From Pigoraptor vietnamica (Eukaryota; Opisthokonta; Filasterea), in assembly GCA_943704525.1 (NCBI GenBank), contig CALSCQ010000272.1:1-39488 (forward strand): a stretch of 39,488 nucleotides of DNA. Direction: 5' to 3'. The notes beneath the pieces are model-generated. The model did no database searches. It saw nothing but the letters and a program-made list of their open reading frames with translations, and had not been told where the DNA came from. Position 1 is the first letter of the stretch, and each line of letters begins with the position of its first letter. Below, one piece after another: positions 9,778 to 20,968 of the stretch. A program made the translations under genes and the position numbers.

Positions 9778-12349
9778 CGCATACACTTTTATACGCACAC
9801 GCACACACGCGCACACACACAACGTCAAGACACTGTACCTCGGTCTGATTTTCGCGCAGAATTGCACCGCATCCCGCGGAGCACTCCACTGCTACGCATC
9901 CGCGCCTGCGCTCACACTCTCCCACTGACACACAGTTTGCGCGCATCGCGACTTCGCACGTGGCGGCGTCCACGATGGCCTGCGCGAGCGAAGCGGCTGC
10001 CTCCGCACACACGCCATCCGCCGTCGCTCGCCGCGCTTGCGTGCGCCCCCTGTTCCCGCACGTGTGGCGACGGGACGACGCGTCCACGCACACGGCCTTG
10101 GGGATGGAGCCGCGAGGGCACCCGAGGCGCTCTGCTACCTGCGCACGTGCGTCGGCATCCACCAGCGCCATGAGTGGCTTTGCGGCCGGCGCTGTGTACG
10201 TCACGCGACACCCGCGCTCGCGCAGAAGAGCGAGTGACTGACGGTCGACGGCGGCCGCGTGCAGTCCACGCATGCGCAGCTCCTGCACAAACGGCAGCGC
10301 AACGCACGCGGTGAGAAACGCTTGGTTGGAAGTGAATTAACTGGTGCGTTGCGTGTGCAAGCGACTTTGCTGACGAAGTGCGGCCTAGATAACAAAGTGA
10401 CCGACCCCATCCCCGCACTCCAGATTAACAGCTTCGGCGGGTGGCCTACCACACACGCCGCTTATCAATGGCCCACTCACCCTCAGACTTCCCATGTTCT
10501 GCGCAATCGCCCGCAGGCCAATCGGTCCAATTCGCACGCACAGCGCGACGTTCAGCGACTCCATGGAGGGACAGTGCGCGGCAATTGCGGCGGCGGAGGC
10601 GTCCGTCAGACGGTGCGCGTGCGGAACCCACAGGCGCACGAGGTTGGGACACCTGCAGAGAATGAGGACGATAGCGGTGAGTGGATGTCAATGTCCGCCC
10701 ACACTCGCACTGTCAAGGGCACCGGTGTCGCCTGCCACTATACCTCACCTCTCCACGAGCGACCTTATGCCGTCGTCTGCGTGCACAGCAATCGCACGTG
10801 TAAGTGCACCATGACAGTACAGTGGCATGGGATTCACGCGCAGAAACCGCCTCCGAGCGCACGCACGTGACCCACTAACCCACGACGCACCTGTAATCCC
10901 GTTTCCGCTGTGCAGCGACAGCGACCGCAGCCCCGCGCCCAGCGCACACGCAATCGCCTTGAGACCGCCGTCGGTCAGCTCGCACGGGCTGCCAATGTCG
11001 AGCGTTTCGAGCGGTGCGCGCGCATCTCTTTCCGTTCCCTCGTCGCCCTCCTCGTTGCCCGCCCGCGCCCCCGCGCACGGTATCCACTGGGCAATGTCAG
11101 CCTCTCCCAACATTGACGGTCGCACGTTCTCAATTGCGAGCGTCGTGAGGGCGCGGCACGACCGAAGAATGCGCGCGAGCGGGTGCCACCGAGCCGCGGG
11201 CGGCCATGCGGCGAACGAGACGTCCCGTAGTGCAAGGACGCGAAGGCTCCCAATGCGGGCGATGGCGTCGGGCGTGCGAAAGTGCGAGCGGTGGACCTCG
11301 AGCACGGTGAGTGTGTCTGCGCGCAGCTTGCTGAGGAAGTCGTCCTGTATGTAGCTGATGGACAGCCGGCGGAGCGAGGGGAAGCGCGACCACTGCCATA
11401 GATCTGCGAACAACGGTGGGTCACGTGCGATTAGAGTCACTGAGCACGTGGACACTTGTGCGAGAAAGTAGACGCTCTCCGTCTCCCTCGCGATGCACGT
11501 TGACCGACAGTTACCGTTAATGTACGTCGTGTCGTGCAACAGCGCCTCTGCGACCGTCGGCGCGAACGAGGGGCGCGCGGGCACGAGCGGATACGCCGCG
11601 TGAGACAGGTCGACCGACTCGACCTTGGGCAGACGACAGAGGGCGCGGTACGACGAACCGCTGACGTCGCAGCCGCGCATCGCCACACGCGTGAGGGAGT
11701 CGCCGCAGGCATCCACGAGCGCCGAGATGCCCTCACTCGTGAGAAGATTGCAACCTGTGCGGTCGCGTGGGGTTTGCTCAGTTTGTGTGTCTTCGTAGCG
11801 CTGCGGTATAAGGTGTACATGGTGATGGAGTGTGTGCGTACGCGCGTGTGGTGACCGGTCAAGGCGTTGCGAAAGTGCGCGCGGCATTGTTTGCGGCACA
11901 CGATGGACGTTACGACGCAATGCACTTGCCTGACAGGTCGATGCTTAGGGGCTGCAAGTGGCGCGCGACGAAGAAGAGATGGTCGTCGGTGGTGCGTTGG
12001 CGCTCGTCGGAGAAGTCAAGGGCCTTGCGCCTGCGTATGGTGCGCGGATGTGTTCATGCATTGTGTGAGTGCGCTGCATCTCATTCGAAGGGTGGCGACT
12101 GGCGGATTGCCGCGCCATGTCTCACCGGCGCAGTACGTCGACACCGAGCAGTCGCCACACGCGGCACACGCACGCCGCAGCGATGAGATCCGCCGTAGGA
12201 AGGTGTTGCAGAATGCACGCGACTATCTCCGGAGGGAGGTCACCAATGCATGCGAGCGCCATTCGCAGTCGCGCCCCTTCGTTCCCGTTGGCAGCAGCCG
12301 CAGGCGGCGAGAAGGCGACAGAGGCCGACATCGCGGTCGTCATCGACAT
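9067..12349 (-). CDS. F-box, leucine-rich-repeat and TRAF-type zinc-finger protein, eight exons
   Basis: Probably an SCF ubiquitin-ligase substrate receptor. Exons (minus): 12349-12126, 12030-11930, 11754-11515, 11403-10891, 10776-10749, 10652-10481, 10282-9839, 9690-9067; 2346 bases, 781 aa. An in-frame ATG at 12439 would add 30 residues. Residues 35-72 are an F-box (IGDLPPEIVACILQHLPTAD). Residues about 85-445 are AMN1/Cys-containing LRRs (LSIDLSGCNLLTSEGI; CPNLVRLWVPHAHRLTDAS). The C-terminal half has Cys/His clusters typical of TRAF-type zinc fingers (ECSAGCGAIL; CPLAQYGCNARL; HLDNCPRYRVRCQLC). Exon 5 is a 28-base micro-exon needed to complete one LRR. Intron 2 has a perfect GC donor (CAG|GCAAGT). 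I know no standard family with this exact F-box-LRR-TRAF order, so function is inference. Confidence 0.85.
9727..9776. repeat. (CA)25 microsatellite in F-box/LRR gene intron 7
   Basis: Pure CA dinucleotides; (GT)n on the sense strand of the gene, inside the intron between exons 7 and 8. Confidence 0.97.
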
Positions 12350-12973
12350 CGTGGTTGTTGGCAACGGTGGACTTGCGAGGGTGATGTTCGTTGAGCTGAA
12401 TTTGAATACTCTTAGTCCACATAAGTCTCGTTGAGCCACTCAAGGGGCGGCCGGAGTGCCTCCGAACCGTGTCGCAGTTTCCAGTGAGAGCCGGCGGATG
12501 CAGTGGTTCGCTATTCATGAAACACCCAGCGCAGCGCACAAAGCGCACATTGCGTTGTCGTCAGCGCACGCGTCGATGCAGCAGGATAGGCGGGGGTGGC
12601 CGGTGTGAGAGAGCGCTGTCGGTCACGCGGGAGAGACAAAAGGGAGGAAGATTGGCATGTACTATGCACGGAACGCCGATGCCGATTGGCTGCCGGTTAC
12701 CCGGACGCATACGGACAACCAATGGCGCGCGAGATCCGCCATCTTTCCAGTAACAACGACAGTTGGCTGACGTTGCGGTGCGCATCACTCGCACTGCGAC
12801 GCCCTGCGCTTATGAGGGCAATAGGAGGTCTCGAGAGGCGAAACAAGCCAAAATATTAGCCACAAAAATTAAACCGCGTCCCTTCCAAAAAAGATTTCAT
12901 TTTTTAACGACACGACAGAGCAATCGAAACGCAGCAGCGATAACACGCACGCGCACGCCACGCAAAGCGCCCG
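12350..12973. other. Region upstream of the F-box gene and downstream of GPN1
   Basis: Both flanking genes are on the minus strand, so this is the F-box gene promoter plus the GPN1 3' flank. It includes the optional upstream ATG at 12439. I see no conserved coding sequence or clear core-promoter element. Confidence 0.45.
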
Positions 12974-14849
12974 TCATTGGAGATTCAACTGTCGATTGAG
13001 GTACGCATTGAAGGAGGCGAGCTCGAGGGCCTCGTCTCCCGCTTCCTCGGCATCGCCTTCTCCGTACTCCCCCTCTTCATCTTCTTCTTCAAAGTCCCCT
13101 TCCTCCTCCTCCTCCTCTTCGCTCTCGGCATCCTTCTCAGCCTCCGCACGACCGTCCATCGCCACGCGCCCACCGTGCTGTGCATAGTCACTTTGCAACC
13201 GGCGAAGCTGCTCTTCTCGCTCTTTCGCGAGGCGGGTGTCACGGTCCGCCTTCAGCCGCTCGAGCTCCGGCTTGTAGTCTCGCGCGTACTCTGCCGCGGC
13301 CTCATCCACTGCGGCAAAAAACTCGTCCATGCCATCGCCCGACACGGCCGACACGCCGACGGTGCGCAGGTTGGCGTAGAATTCGTCGAGAACGAGGGAC
13401 ATGGAGCGCACGAGACTGCCCATGTAGCTGGTCTCGGTCGCAACGGCCTCCTGCAAATTGTAGTGTCACGCAATGAGATTGCTATGCGAAAACTCCGTAC
13501 AAGCGCACTGTTGTCTTCAATGTGAGTGCCGCCGTGTGCGAGAGTGAGTATAGAGTCTCTGTGCGCGAGAGTGAGTATAGAGTCTCTGTGTGCGAGAGTG
13601 AGTATAGAGTCTCTGTGCGCGAGAGTGAGTATAGAGTCTCTGTGTGTGCGAGAGTGAGTATAGAGTCTCTGTGCGAGAGTATAGAGTCTCTGTGTGCGAG
13701 AGTGAGTATAGAGTCTCTGTGCGCGAGAGTGAGTATAGAGTCTCTGTGTACGAGAGTGAGTATAGAGTCTCTGTGTGCGAGAGTGAGTATAGAGTCTCTG
13801 TGTGCGAGAGTGAGTATAGAGTCTCTGTGTGCGAGAGTGAGTAGAGTGAGTATAGAGTCTCTGTGTGCGAGAGTGAGTATAGAGTCTCTGTGGAAGAGTG
13901 AGTATAGAGTCTCCGTGTGAGAGTGAATAGAGCCTCCGTGCGAGAGCGAATAGAGTCTCCGTGCGAGAGTGATTGTATATGCTTGCGTGCATACAAAGCG
14001 AGACAAGTACCTGAAATGCCTCCCAGTCGGACATCCACTCCTTTGCAAACTCGTGCGAAACGACGTCCGTCTGACGCAAGCAAAGCACGCGTTAGTGCAA
14101 GACAACTCACAGCGCGTGCGATGACACTCAAGCACATGCAATAGGCAGAATCAGAGCCAACACATAACACGCGTGTGAACGCGCACGGTGGAGAGTCTGT
14201 CAGTGTGGGGTACCCGTACGATTACGTCCTCCAACATGCGCATACACACACCGCAACCCGCAAGGGGCAGCGGGTACGATCACACCCAAGCACATGAATC
14301 ATGGCCCAACAATAACACGCGTGTGAACGCGCACGGAGAGTACGATTACGCCTTCACATGCGAATACGCACACCCACACACTCCGCAGACAACGCGACAA
14401 AGACACGCGCCGCACGCACACCTTGTTGAACGCAATGACGAAGGGGAGGCGCGTCTTGTACAGAATGGAGCAGCAGTACAGCATGTTCGACATGAACGTG
14501 ACGGGGCTCGTGCAGCGCGGCGTGTCGACGACATACACGACGACCGCGGGGAACGACGCCGCGAGTGCCTCCGTGACAATCGCACCGCTGGCAGACCACG
14601 TGAATATCTCAATCTGCCCCGGGGTGTCGACGAGGACATAGTCGTGCTCTGGGGCACGCTTCTCGAGGAATGATAGCACCTGTGGACATTGGCGAACAAG
14701 GGGACGAGGAACGCGGATGCGTGAGCACGCGACGGATGGACGTGGAAGGTCGAGGTAGAAGCGAGATGCCGGATGACAACACGCAGTTTGGACAACATGG
14801 CGCAAAGACACATGGACTGATACCACACATGCACATGCACGCACGCTCG

Positions 14850-14889
<40 letters not shown>

Positions 14890-15571
14890 AAAAAAACACA
14901 CACACACACAAACACAAACACACTCACTCACTCACTAACTCACTCGGTAACAAACACACGCACACGCGCGCGCACCTGGTCAAAGCGCGTCGTGAACAGG
15001 TTGAGGGCGGTGAGGATGCCTCCGTTGGGTCCCAAATTGTACTGCTTCATGATTTCCTTGTAATTGACAGTGTCGCGAATGTCAATGTTCGCGGCATAAG
15101 GGAGCTTGCGCACGGCCGGGTCGAGATTCAGCACGTAACATGGCCGCTTGTGCTGGTGAAGGTGCGCGTTGAGGCGCTGAAGAAGGGGCGCGTGAGAGAT
15201 ATGAGGCAACGAAGGAGTCCCTTTCTGCTCCACAGCCCACTGCTGCGCACACGGCGAACACAATACAAACATTGACCACGCAAACGAATGGACGCGCACT
15301 GGCAAGCACACAGAGAGACACAGACACCGGGTTAACACAACACACAGACCGACACACACACGCGCGCGCGCAGTACACACTCGATGAGCACGCAGCACGC
15401 ACGTTAACAAACCTGCATCAGCGTCGTCTTGCCCGCACCGGCCATCCCTATCACAATCAGCACCGGCGGCTTCTTCTCAGCACGTGCGTCGCCCGCAGAC
15501 GCCTCCGAAGGCACGCCATTCGCAGCGGCGACCGGAGATGCGCCGGTCGGAGCGGCCGACGGTGTCGACAT
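12974..15571 (-). CDS. GPN1: GPN-loop GTPase 1, five exons
   Basis: GPN1 (yeast Npa3) helps assemble RNA polymerase II and bring it into the nucleus, usually with GPN3. Exons (minus): 15571-15413, 15176-14976, 14679-14422, 14070-14011, 13450-12974; 1155 bases, 384 aa (human 374). G1 is [12 protein letters not shown]. The family-defining Gly-Pro-Asn insertion is in [15 protein letters not shown]3 is DTPGQIEIF. The G4 motif NKTD is split exactly by intron 3 (FNK|TDVV). The C-terminal tail is Glu/Asp-rich ([19 protein letters not shown]), as in other GPN1 proteins. The start was chosen at [10 protein letters not shown], which is closest to the P-loop at the usual distance. Intron 4 contains a 27-base minisatellite. 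GPN3 is not in the window. Confidence 0.96.
13537..13975. repeat. 27-base minisatellite in GPN1 intron 4
   Basis: About 16 head-to-tail copies of a roughly 27-base unit. Its core, read on the plus strand, is GAGAGTGAGTATAGAGTC followed by TCTGTGTGC. Units vary by a few bases, and the last three (from about 13918) are shorter and more diverged. Because 27 is a multiple of three, several frames stay open across the array and give artificial nine-residue repeats. Confidence 0.95.
14858..14896. repeat. (CA)n plus A12 in GPN1 intron 2
   Basis: A CA repeat runs to 14884 and is followed by 12 A at 14885-14896, then more CA. It is inside the intron between exons 2 and 3. Confidence 0.9.
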
Positions 15572-15800
15572 GGCACCCTCAGTGGTTGAGAGCGCTCCCG
15601 CGTGTGTGCATACGCCAATAATGGGACTCTTTGCGCGAAAGTGCCACTTAAGCCCACGCAAGGAAGAGCGGCGCCTGTGTGTCGAACGAACACCGGCGCA
15701 ATATTGGCGCGAGTGGTGACAACGGATTTCGTCGTCGGAACGGCACATGCGAAATCCTCGTGTCGTCATGTCACCTTCGGTCACGTGACCAATTCGAACT
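15572..15800 (-). promoter_or_regulatory. GPN1 promoter with E2F-like palindrome and perfect E-box palindrome
   Basis: At 15630-15640 lies the palindrome TTTGCGCGAAA, which reads TTTCGCGCAAA on the gene strand and matches the E2F consensus TTTSSCGC. It is about 59 bases before the start codon. At 15779-15790 lies GGTCACGTGACC, a perfect 12-base palindrome around CACGTG, about 208 bases upstream. This is the class of site bound by Myc/Max, USF and TFEB/MITF-type bHLH-zip dimers. Factor assignment is inference. Confidence 0.5.
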
Positions 15801-16686
15801 TTGTGTGTGTGTGTGTGTGTTTTCCCTTTCGTTGAGTCTTTTGCTCTGCTACATCAAGCGTCTTCGTTGCGACCGGCCCACACAACCTGCGCACAATCCT
15901 TGAGAGTGCAATGGGCACCCTGCGGTCGTCGGGCTTTGGCTCGCATTTCGGCGGAGGCGATTGTCGCCGTGGTTGTCCCTTACCTTACCTACCTCAGATC
16001 AACAATGTCACACAGTCGTTCGTCTCTCGGCGTTTTACCAATGCATTCTCTTCCAGCACTCAGCTTTCTTATGCATGCGGGCCGTGAGTGTACGGGAGCA
16101 TACAAAAAAACTACAACTGTACTGGACAACAATATAAACACTTTTTCCATGTCATCTACGCTTGCACGTGTTTCTGAACGGACGCCATGCACACAGCTCA
16201 CTTCGTGCGGCGGGTGTGTGTGCGTGAGAGCGAACTGCGTGTATTATGATTATACGACATGCGACAAAACGGACAGCCGAGCGAGGACCCTTCAGCATCT
16301 TTTCACAGCTACCTGCAGAGCACGAGCACTGTCAGCAACCGCAGACGCACAGTGAACGACGCACGGGGCAATAGGCGAGCCGTCAGGGGTTTTTGACAAT
16401 AGGTTGTAATCACAGCGATTCAGTAACACGGGAAAAAGTGGCACGTGGCCATCTTTTTGCATCATGCGGCTCAACAAAACTGCGGGAAATAAACCAAAAA
16501 AGGAGTGGGGAAAAAAGAGAATACACGCACCTTTGTTTCGTCTGGGTATCGAACACACGGCTTACGCAAATCAAACACAGTGGCACCATGCAGTGAATGG
16601 AAAAGCGATGCGCCTGAAAACTGTGTGGTAGCACGTGTTGCTCGAGCGAGATCTCGCATTTGTTACTTCCGTCGGCCATGTCACCC

Positions 16687-16774
<88 letters not shown>

Positions 16775-16890
16775 CGTATCGCCGACAGCGGCCTTATTTT
16801 CAACAAACACCTTCGTGTGCAAACTGCAGCGAGTAGGGAGCGCCAATAACCACTGCTGCCTGGGCCGGCTGTTTGGCTTTGCCAGTGGGA
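15801..16890. other. Divergent intergenic region between GPN1 and alpha-galactosidase
   Basis: About 1.1 kb with no ORF that looks conserved. It holds a short GT run (about 15800-15820) and a long (CA)n at 16689-16773, which ends about 118 bases before the alpha-galactosidase start. I looked for tRNA-like arms around 16540-16620 and did not find a consistent fold. Confidence 0.5.
16689..16773. repeat. (CA)n microsatellite upstream of alpha-galactosidase
   Basis: About 42 CA units with one TA interruption near 16739. It lies in the promoter or 5' UTR of the downstream gene rather than in an intron. Confidence 0.97.
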
Positions 16891-18898
16891 ATGGGGCGCA
16901 TGTCCGCGTTTCTTGCGGTGGTCGCGTTGCTTGCGGCCAGTGCTCATGGGTACAACAACGGTGTTGCGCTGACGCCCCCAATGGGATGGAGCAGCTGGAA
17001 TACGTTCGCATGCAACGTCTCCGAGTCGCTCATGTGAGAGAGAGTGTGTGTGTTTGTATGTGCGCGTGTGTGTGTGTGTGTGCGTACCTGTGTGTGTGTG
17101 TCCTGTGTGTGTATGTGTGTGTGCGTACCTGTGTGTGTGTGTGCGTACCTGTGTACATGCTTGCGTGCGTGTTCGTCTGATCTGCGCTCTGTAACGTCCT
17201 GTGTGCTACAGAAAGGAGGTTGCGGATACGATGGTTAAGAACGGAATGCGCGACGCCGGTTACGTCTACGTCAACATTGACGTGAGTTCTGCGTAGTTGT
17301 GTACTGTTGATTGGCGCGTCGCCGCATGTGCATGCGAGTGCACGTATGTGTGATCATGCGGGGTGTGTCTGCATATGTTGTTGTGTTTGAGTGCGCGCGT
17401 GTGTGGCTGTGTGCGCGTGTGTCTTGTCTATGTGTGTGCGTGTGTGTCTGAGTATCACCAATGCAACCCCCAGGACTGCTGGATGCGCTGCACCAACCGC
17501 TCCTCCGACACCTGCCACTCGCCCGAGGACGGCCGCGATGACCAGGGGCGCCTTGTCGCCGACCCCGTTCGCTTTCCCTCCGGCATGCGAGCTCTCGGCG
17601 ACTACATTCACTTGCTCGGCATGAAGTTTGGCCTGTACACTGCGAGTGGCAAGACGACGTGCAGCTCGTTCGCGGGCAGCTGGGGCAACGAGAAGGTGGA
17701 CGCGCAGACGTTTGCCGATTGGGGTGTGGACTTCCTCAAGCTCGACTGCTGCTCGTCCACGAAGGAGATGAAGGACGTGGCGTACCCGGCGATGAGCGAC
17801 GCACTCAATGCCACGGGGCGTCCGATTGTTTACTCGTGCGACACGGACGAGCTGTTTGCGAATCCGCTGCTGGCGCTCGAGTCGGGGGAGCGGCCGTACG
17901 CGTGGGGTCCGTCCAAGTGCAACATGATTCGCACGTCGTGGGTGTTGCGCGCGCACGTGGCTTCTTGCATGCAAGTGTGTGCGCGCATGCGTGCGTATGC
18001 CTCGCGTATGCGCATGCGAGTGCGACTGCTGCTGTTCATTTCTCCGTGTGTGCGCCGTGTGTCCCCTTCTCTCTCTCCTAATCCACGACACCACCACCCC
18101 CACAGCGGCGACATTAAGGACGATTGGTTCCGCGTGATGCTCAATCTCGATCTCAACGACCGCTGGTGGGACCTGACGGAGATGGCGCAGTTTGCGCAGC
18201 CGGGCACGTGGAATGACCCGGACATGCTGGTGGTCGGGATGGGCGCGCTGTCGGCTGCAGAGTACCGCTCGCACTTTTTTCTTTGGGCGATAATGGCCGC
18301 GCCACTCGTCGCTGGAAACGACGTGCGCGCGATGAGCGCTGAGACGCTGGCGTTGCTCACTGCGCCAGAGGTCATTGCGGTCGACCAGGACCCGCTGGGC
18401 GTGCAGGTGCGTGCACGATAGAGATAGTTTATGTTTGTGTCTGCGTGCGTGTCTGTCTGTTTGCGTCTGTGTTTGACTGTGTGTCTGTGTGTCTGTGTGT
18501 GCGCGCCTGGGTGTGTGTCCGTGAGTGTCTGAATGAGTTGAGAAAACGATAGTGACAATTCGCAACCTTCTTCAGTTGCTTACCGAGTGCAATGCATGCA
18601 CACACTAATGCCTTATCATCCACCTTAGGGTCGTCGCATTCGCTTTGGACCGCTCGACGGCCACGAGGTGTGGTTCAAGCAACTCGCCGACGGTTCGCGT
18701 GCCGTCGTTCTCTTCAACCGAAGCCTGCTCAACAACGGCGAAATCTGCGTCAATTTTGCGGACATTGGGTTCGCGTCGGACGCCACGTGCGCAGTCCGCG
18801 ACATTTTCGCGAGGAAGGACTTGGGGCAGGCGAAGGGATCGTTTTGCGGCACGGGCATTGCCACGCGCGACTCGCTTATGGTGCGAATTACGTGCTGA
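16891..18898 (+). CDS. GLA: Alpha-galactosidase, glycoside hydrolase family 27, five exons
   Basis: A secreted or lysosomal enzyme that removes terminal alpha-galactose. Exons: 16891-17033, 17212-17281, 17474-17937, 18106-18406, 18629-18898; 1248 bases, 415 aa, the usual GH27 length. A signal peptide (AVVALLAASAHG) precedes the mature start NGVALTPPMGWSSWN. Family blocks follow: YVNIDDCWM, FPSGMRALGDYIH, KFGLYT. The nucleophile is Asp162 in FLKLDCC; the acid/base is Asp228 in RTSGDIKDDW. PGTWNDPDMLVVG and NDVRAM are also conserved. The substrate loop is unusual: it reads YSCDTDELFANP where human alpha-galactosidase A has SCEWPLY and N-acetylgalactosaminidase has SCSWPAY. Galactosidase activity is therefore likely but not certain. 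An in-frame ATG at 16900 is an alternative start. Confidence 0.95.
17034..17160 (+). repeat. GT-rich repeat in alpha-galactosidase intron 1
   Basis: It begins at the donor GTGAGA and contains three near-copies of a block with TGTGTGTGCGTACCTGTG. Introns 2 and 4 (about 17380-17450 and 18430-18520) are also GT-rich. Confidence 0.85.
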
Positions 18899-19138
18899 GG
18901 TCACGCGCAGAAGTGCGAGTGCGCGCACTCGTCTGTGTGAAATCGTGTGTTGCGTGCGTGCGTGCGCCGCGTGCGTCGTCTTATAAACGAGACAACTGCC
19001 TCTGCTGTGTGTCGCGCCTCGCACTTTTTTCATCAGTTGTGGATTGGAAGTAACGTTACACGTACCGAACAAAACTGTTGAGACAAAAACCCGTTGAGCC
19101 AGTGAGCCTCCCAACAAGCGCCTCCCTCGCCGCAAACA

Positions 19139-20968
19139 ATGCTGACGCCGGAAGCGTACGCGGCCAGTACGCCCGCAGAGCGCGCACTCGCCCTCAAGTA
19201 CGAGGTGCTTCGCCGGCAGCAGAAGGTAACGACGCATGTGTCACGTGCGTGTCGTGCGCTTTTCGCTTTGTGTGTTCCTGAGACAAAACAGCGGTGGCGT
19301 CGCGTGTGCCACACAAGCCCGCGTGCATTCGCGTGCTCCTGTTGTCGTCGTATGGGTGTAATCCGCTGCAGAGCAACTGCGGTGCCCTTTGCCCAACATT
19401 AGTGTGCATCCCTTTCGTTGTGTGCGCGTTCTCATTGCATTTCTCCATCTTCCCTCTTCCTCTTTGTGTGTTTCGTCACTCTGCAGCTCGCTGAGAAGCG
19501 CAAAGAGAGCGGCGGTGCGTCGGAGGGCGCGCGTGGCACTGCGGCGCCCACCGAGGACGTGAATCAGGAACGCATTCGCAAGGCCCAAGAGGCCCTCGCA
19601 AAGGCGGTGCGTGTCAACGCGCGTCTCTGCGTCGCAAACACACGCGTGCACACACTGTCACATGGCTCGGTCACAACACGCACACGCTGTCGCACGCACG
19701 ATCACAACACGCGCGCATGGTCGCACGCACCGTCGCTGACAACACGAGAGAGTGCAAGTGCACGCGCACAACTGCACGTTGTATACGCTCCCGTCAAAGC
19801 TGCGCATGAACTCACGCACGCACCCACGCGCCTTTTTCACTCGTCTCTCCAGCAAAGGGAGCGACCCACGCCCGCACCGGAACCGCAGGTTAGTGCTTCG
19901 CTTTCGCACTGTTTGTCAGCTGCTGAATCGATGATTCCGTACGTTGTGAGTGCGGCGAATGCCTGCTTCCGCGCTTCGTCCCCAGACGATATTTTCTCAC
20001 GTATGTCTCTCTGCGCCGCAGTCGGAATCGCCTGCGCGGCCGACATCGAAGCGGCTGAGGGACGACAGCAGCGACGACGAGGGCGTGCAGGTCGCTTGGT
20101 GGGCTAAGGTGTGTGCGCGCGCGGACATTCGTGCGATTGCGGCAGCCATTCGAGGGGCTGCTGTTGTGGTGGCAGTCGGCAAGTGTGTCGGTGGCGATTG
20201 CACCCGTACTCCTCTCTCGCGTGCGTGCGGCGATGGCCTGTTGCAAGTGTTTTTCGTCGCGTGTTCTTTCTCATTCTTTGCGGTTGCTAGGTCAATGATC
20301 GCTCTCATGTGCACAAGGGATGCCTGTGTGACTCGTGTTTGTCTCCTGTTCCGCCGTGCAGAAGCAGCGTGGACCCGACCCCTCCGAACAGAACGACGCG
20401 CGTCTTTTCGTGTCGGGCGTCGGATCGCTTACGGAGGAGGAACTGCGGCGCGCCTTTTCAAAGCATGGGGACGTCGTCGGCATCCGTCACGTGACGGGAA
20501 GAGAGTGGGTGCTGCTTTCGGCGAAAACGCTTTAAACTGCGTGCGCTTTGCGACAACTGTCCAGGGCATGTACACATCATACTCCCCATGCTTCGCTCTC
20601 CTCGCACACGCAGCTCACTTTTGCCACAAGTGTCGTGCCATGCAATCACAACATATTGCTCACTCTCCTTTCATATGCGCAGCTTTGCGTTCGTCACCTT
20701 CGGTTCGGTGGCGTCCGCCGAAGCCGCCATTGCCGCGCTCAACAACAGCACCATCGAGGGCTTTATCGTTCGCGTTGACAAGGCACGGCCAGCGGCACCG
20801 CGCGGACCGCCCCAGTCGCAGCGGCTGTACAGCGGCGCGAGGGGCATTGACGACGGCCGCGCAACGCACCGCGCGGCAGACGCGGACGATCTGAACGCCG
20901 AGGAAGCGCTGCGGGAGGCGACGGCGGCGCGGAGGGACCGCCTTCAGCCGGACTCGATCAAGTGGTGA
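19139..20968 (+). CDS. NELFE: NELF-E-like RNA-recognition-motif protein, six exons
   Basis: NELF-E is the RNA-binding subunit of the negative elongation factor that holds RNA polymerase II paused near promoters. Exons: 19139-19225, 19487-19606, 19853-19888, 20022-20108, 20362-20504, 20683-20968; 759 bases, 252 aa. Exon 4 could instead end at 20090, also in frame. The N-terminus is a charged helix (LKYEVLRRQQKLAEKRKES), like the NELF-D-binding start of NELF-E. A KRLRDDSSDDEG segment leads to one RRM: RNP2 in ARLFVSGVG and RNP1 completed only across intron 5 (GRDFAFVTF). The RRM ends with FIVRVDKARP. The long RD repeat of vertebrate NELF-E is missing, so the protein is shorter. Another single-RRM nuclear protein remains possible. 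Exon 3 is a 36-base micro-exon. Confidence 0.6.

Noticed and set aside
13537-13975. Possible CRISPR-like array
   Set aside because: Units are directly adjacent without unique spacers, and the genome is eukaryotic.
13482-14170. Repetitive proteins of the SLSHTETLY type and, on the plus strand, ESEYRVSVR
   Set aside because: Artefacts of the 27-base minisatellite, whose unit length is a multiple of three, inside a GPN1 intron.
16540-16620. Possible minus-strand tRNA (GTTCGATAC-like arm)
   Set aside because: The flanking bases do not pair into a T stem, and no matching acceptor, D or anticodon stems were found.
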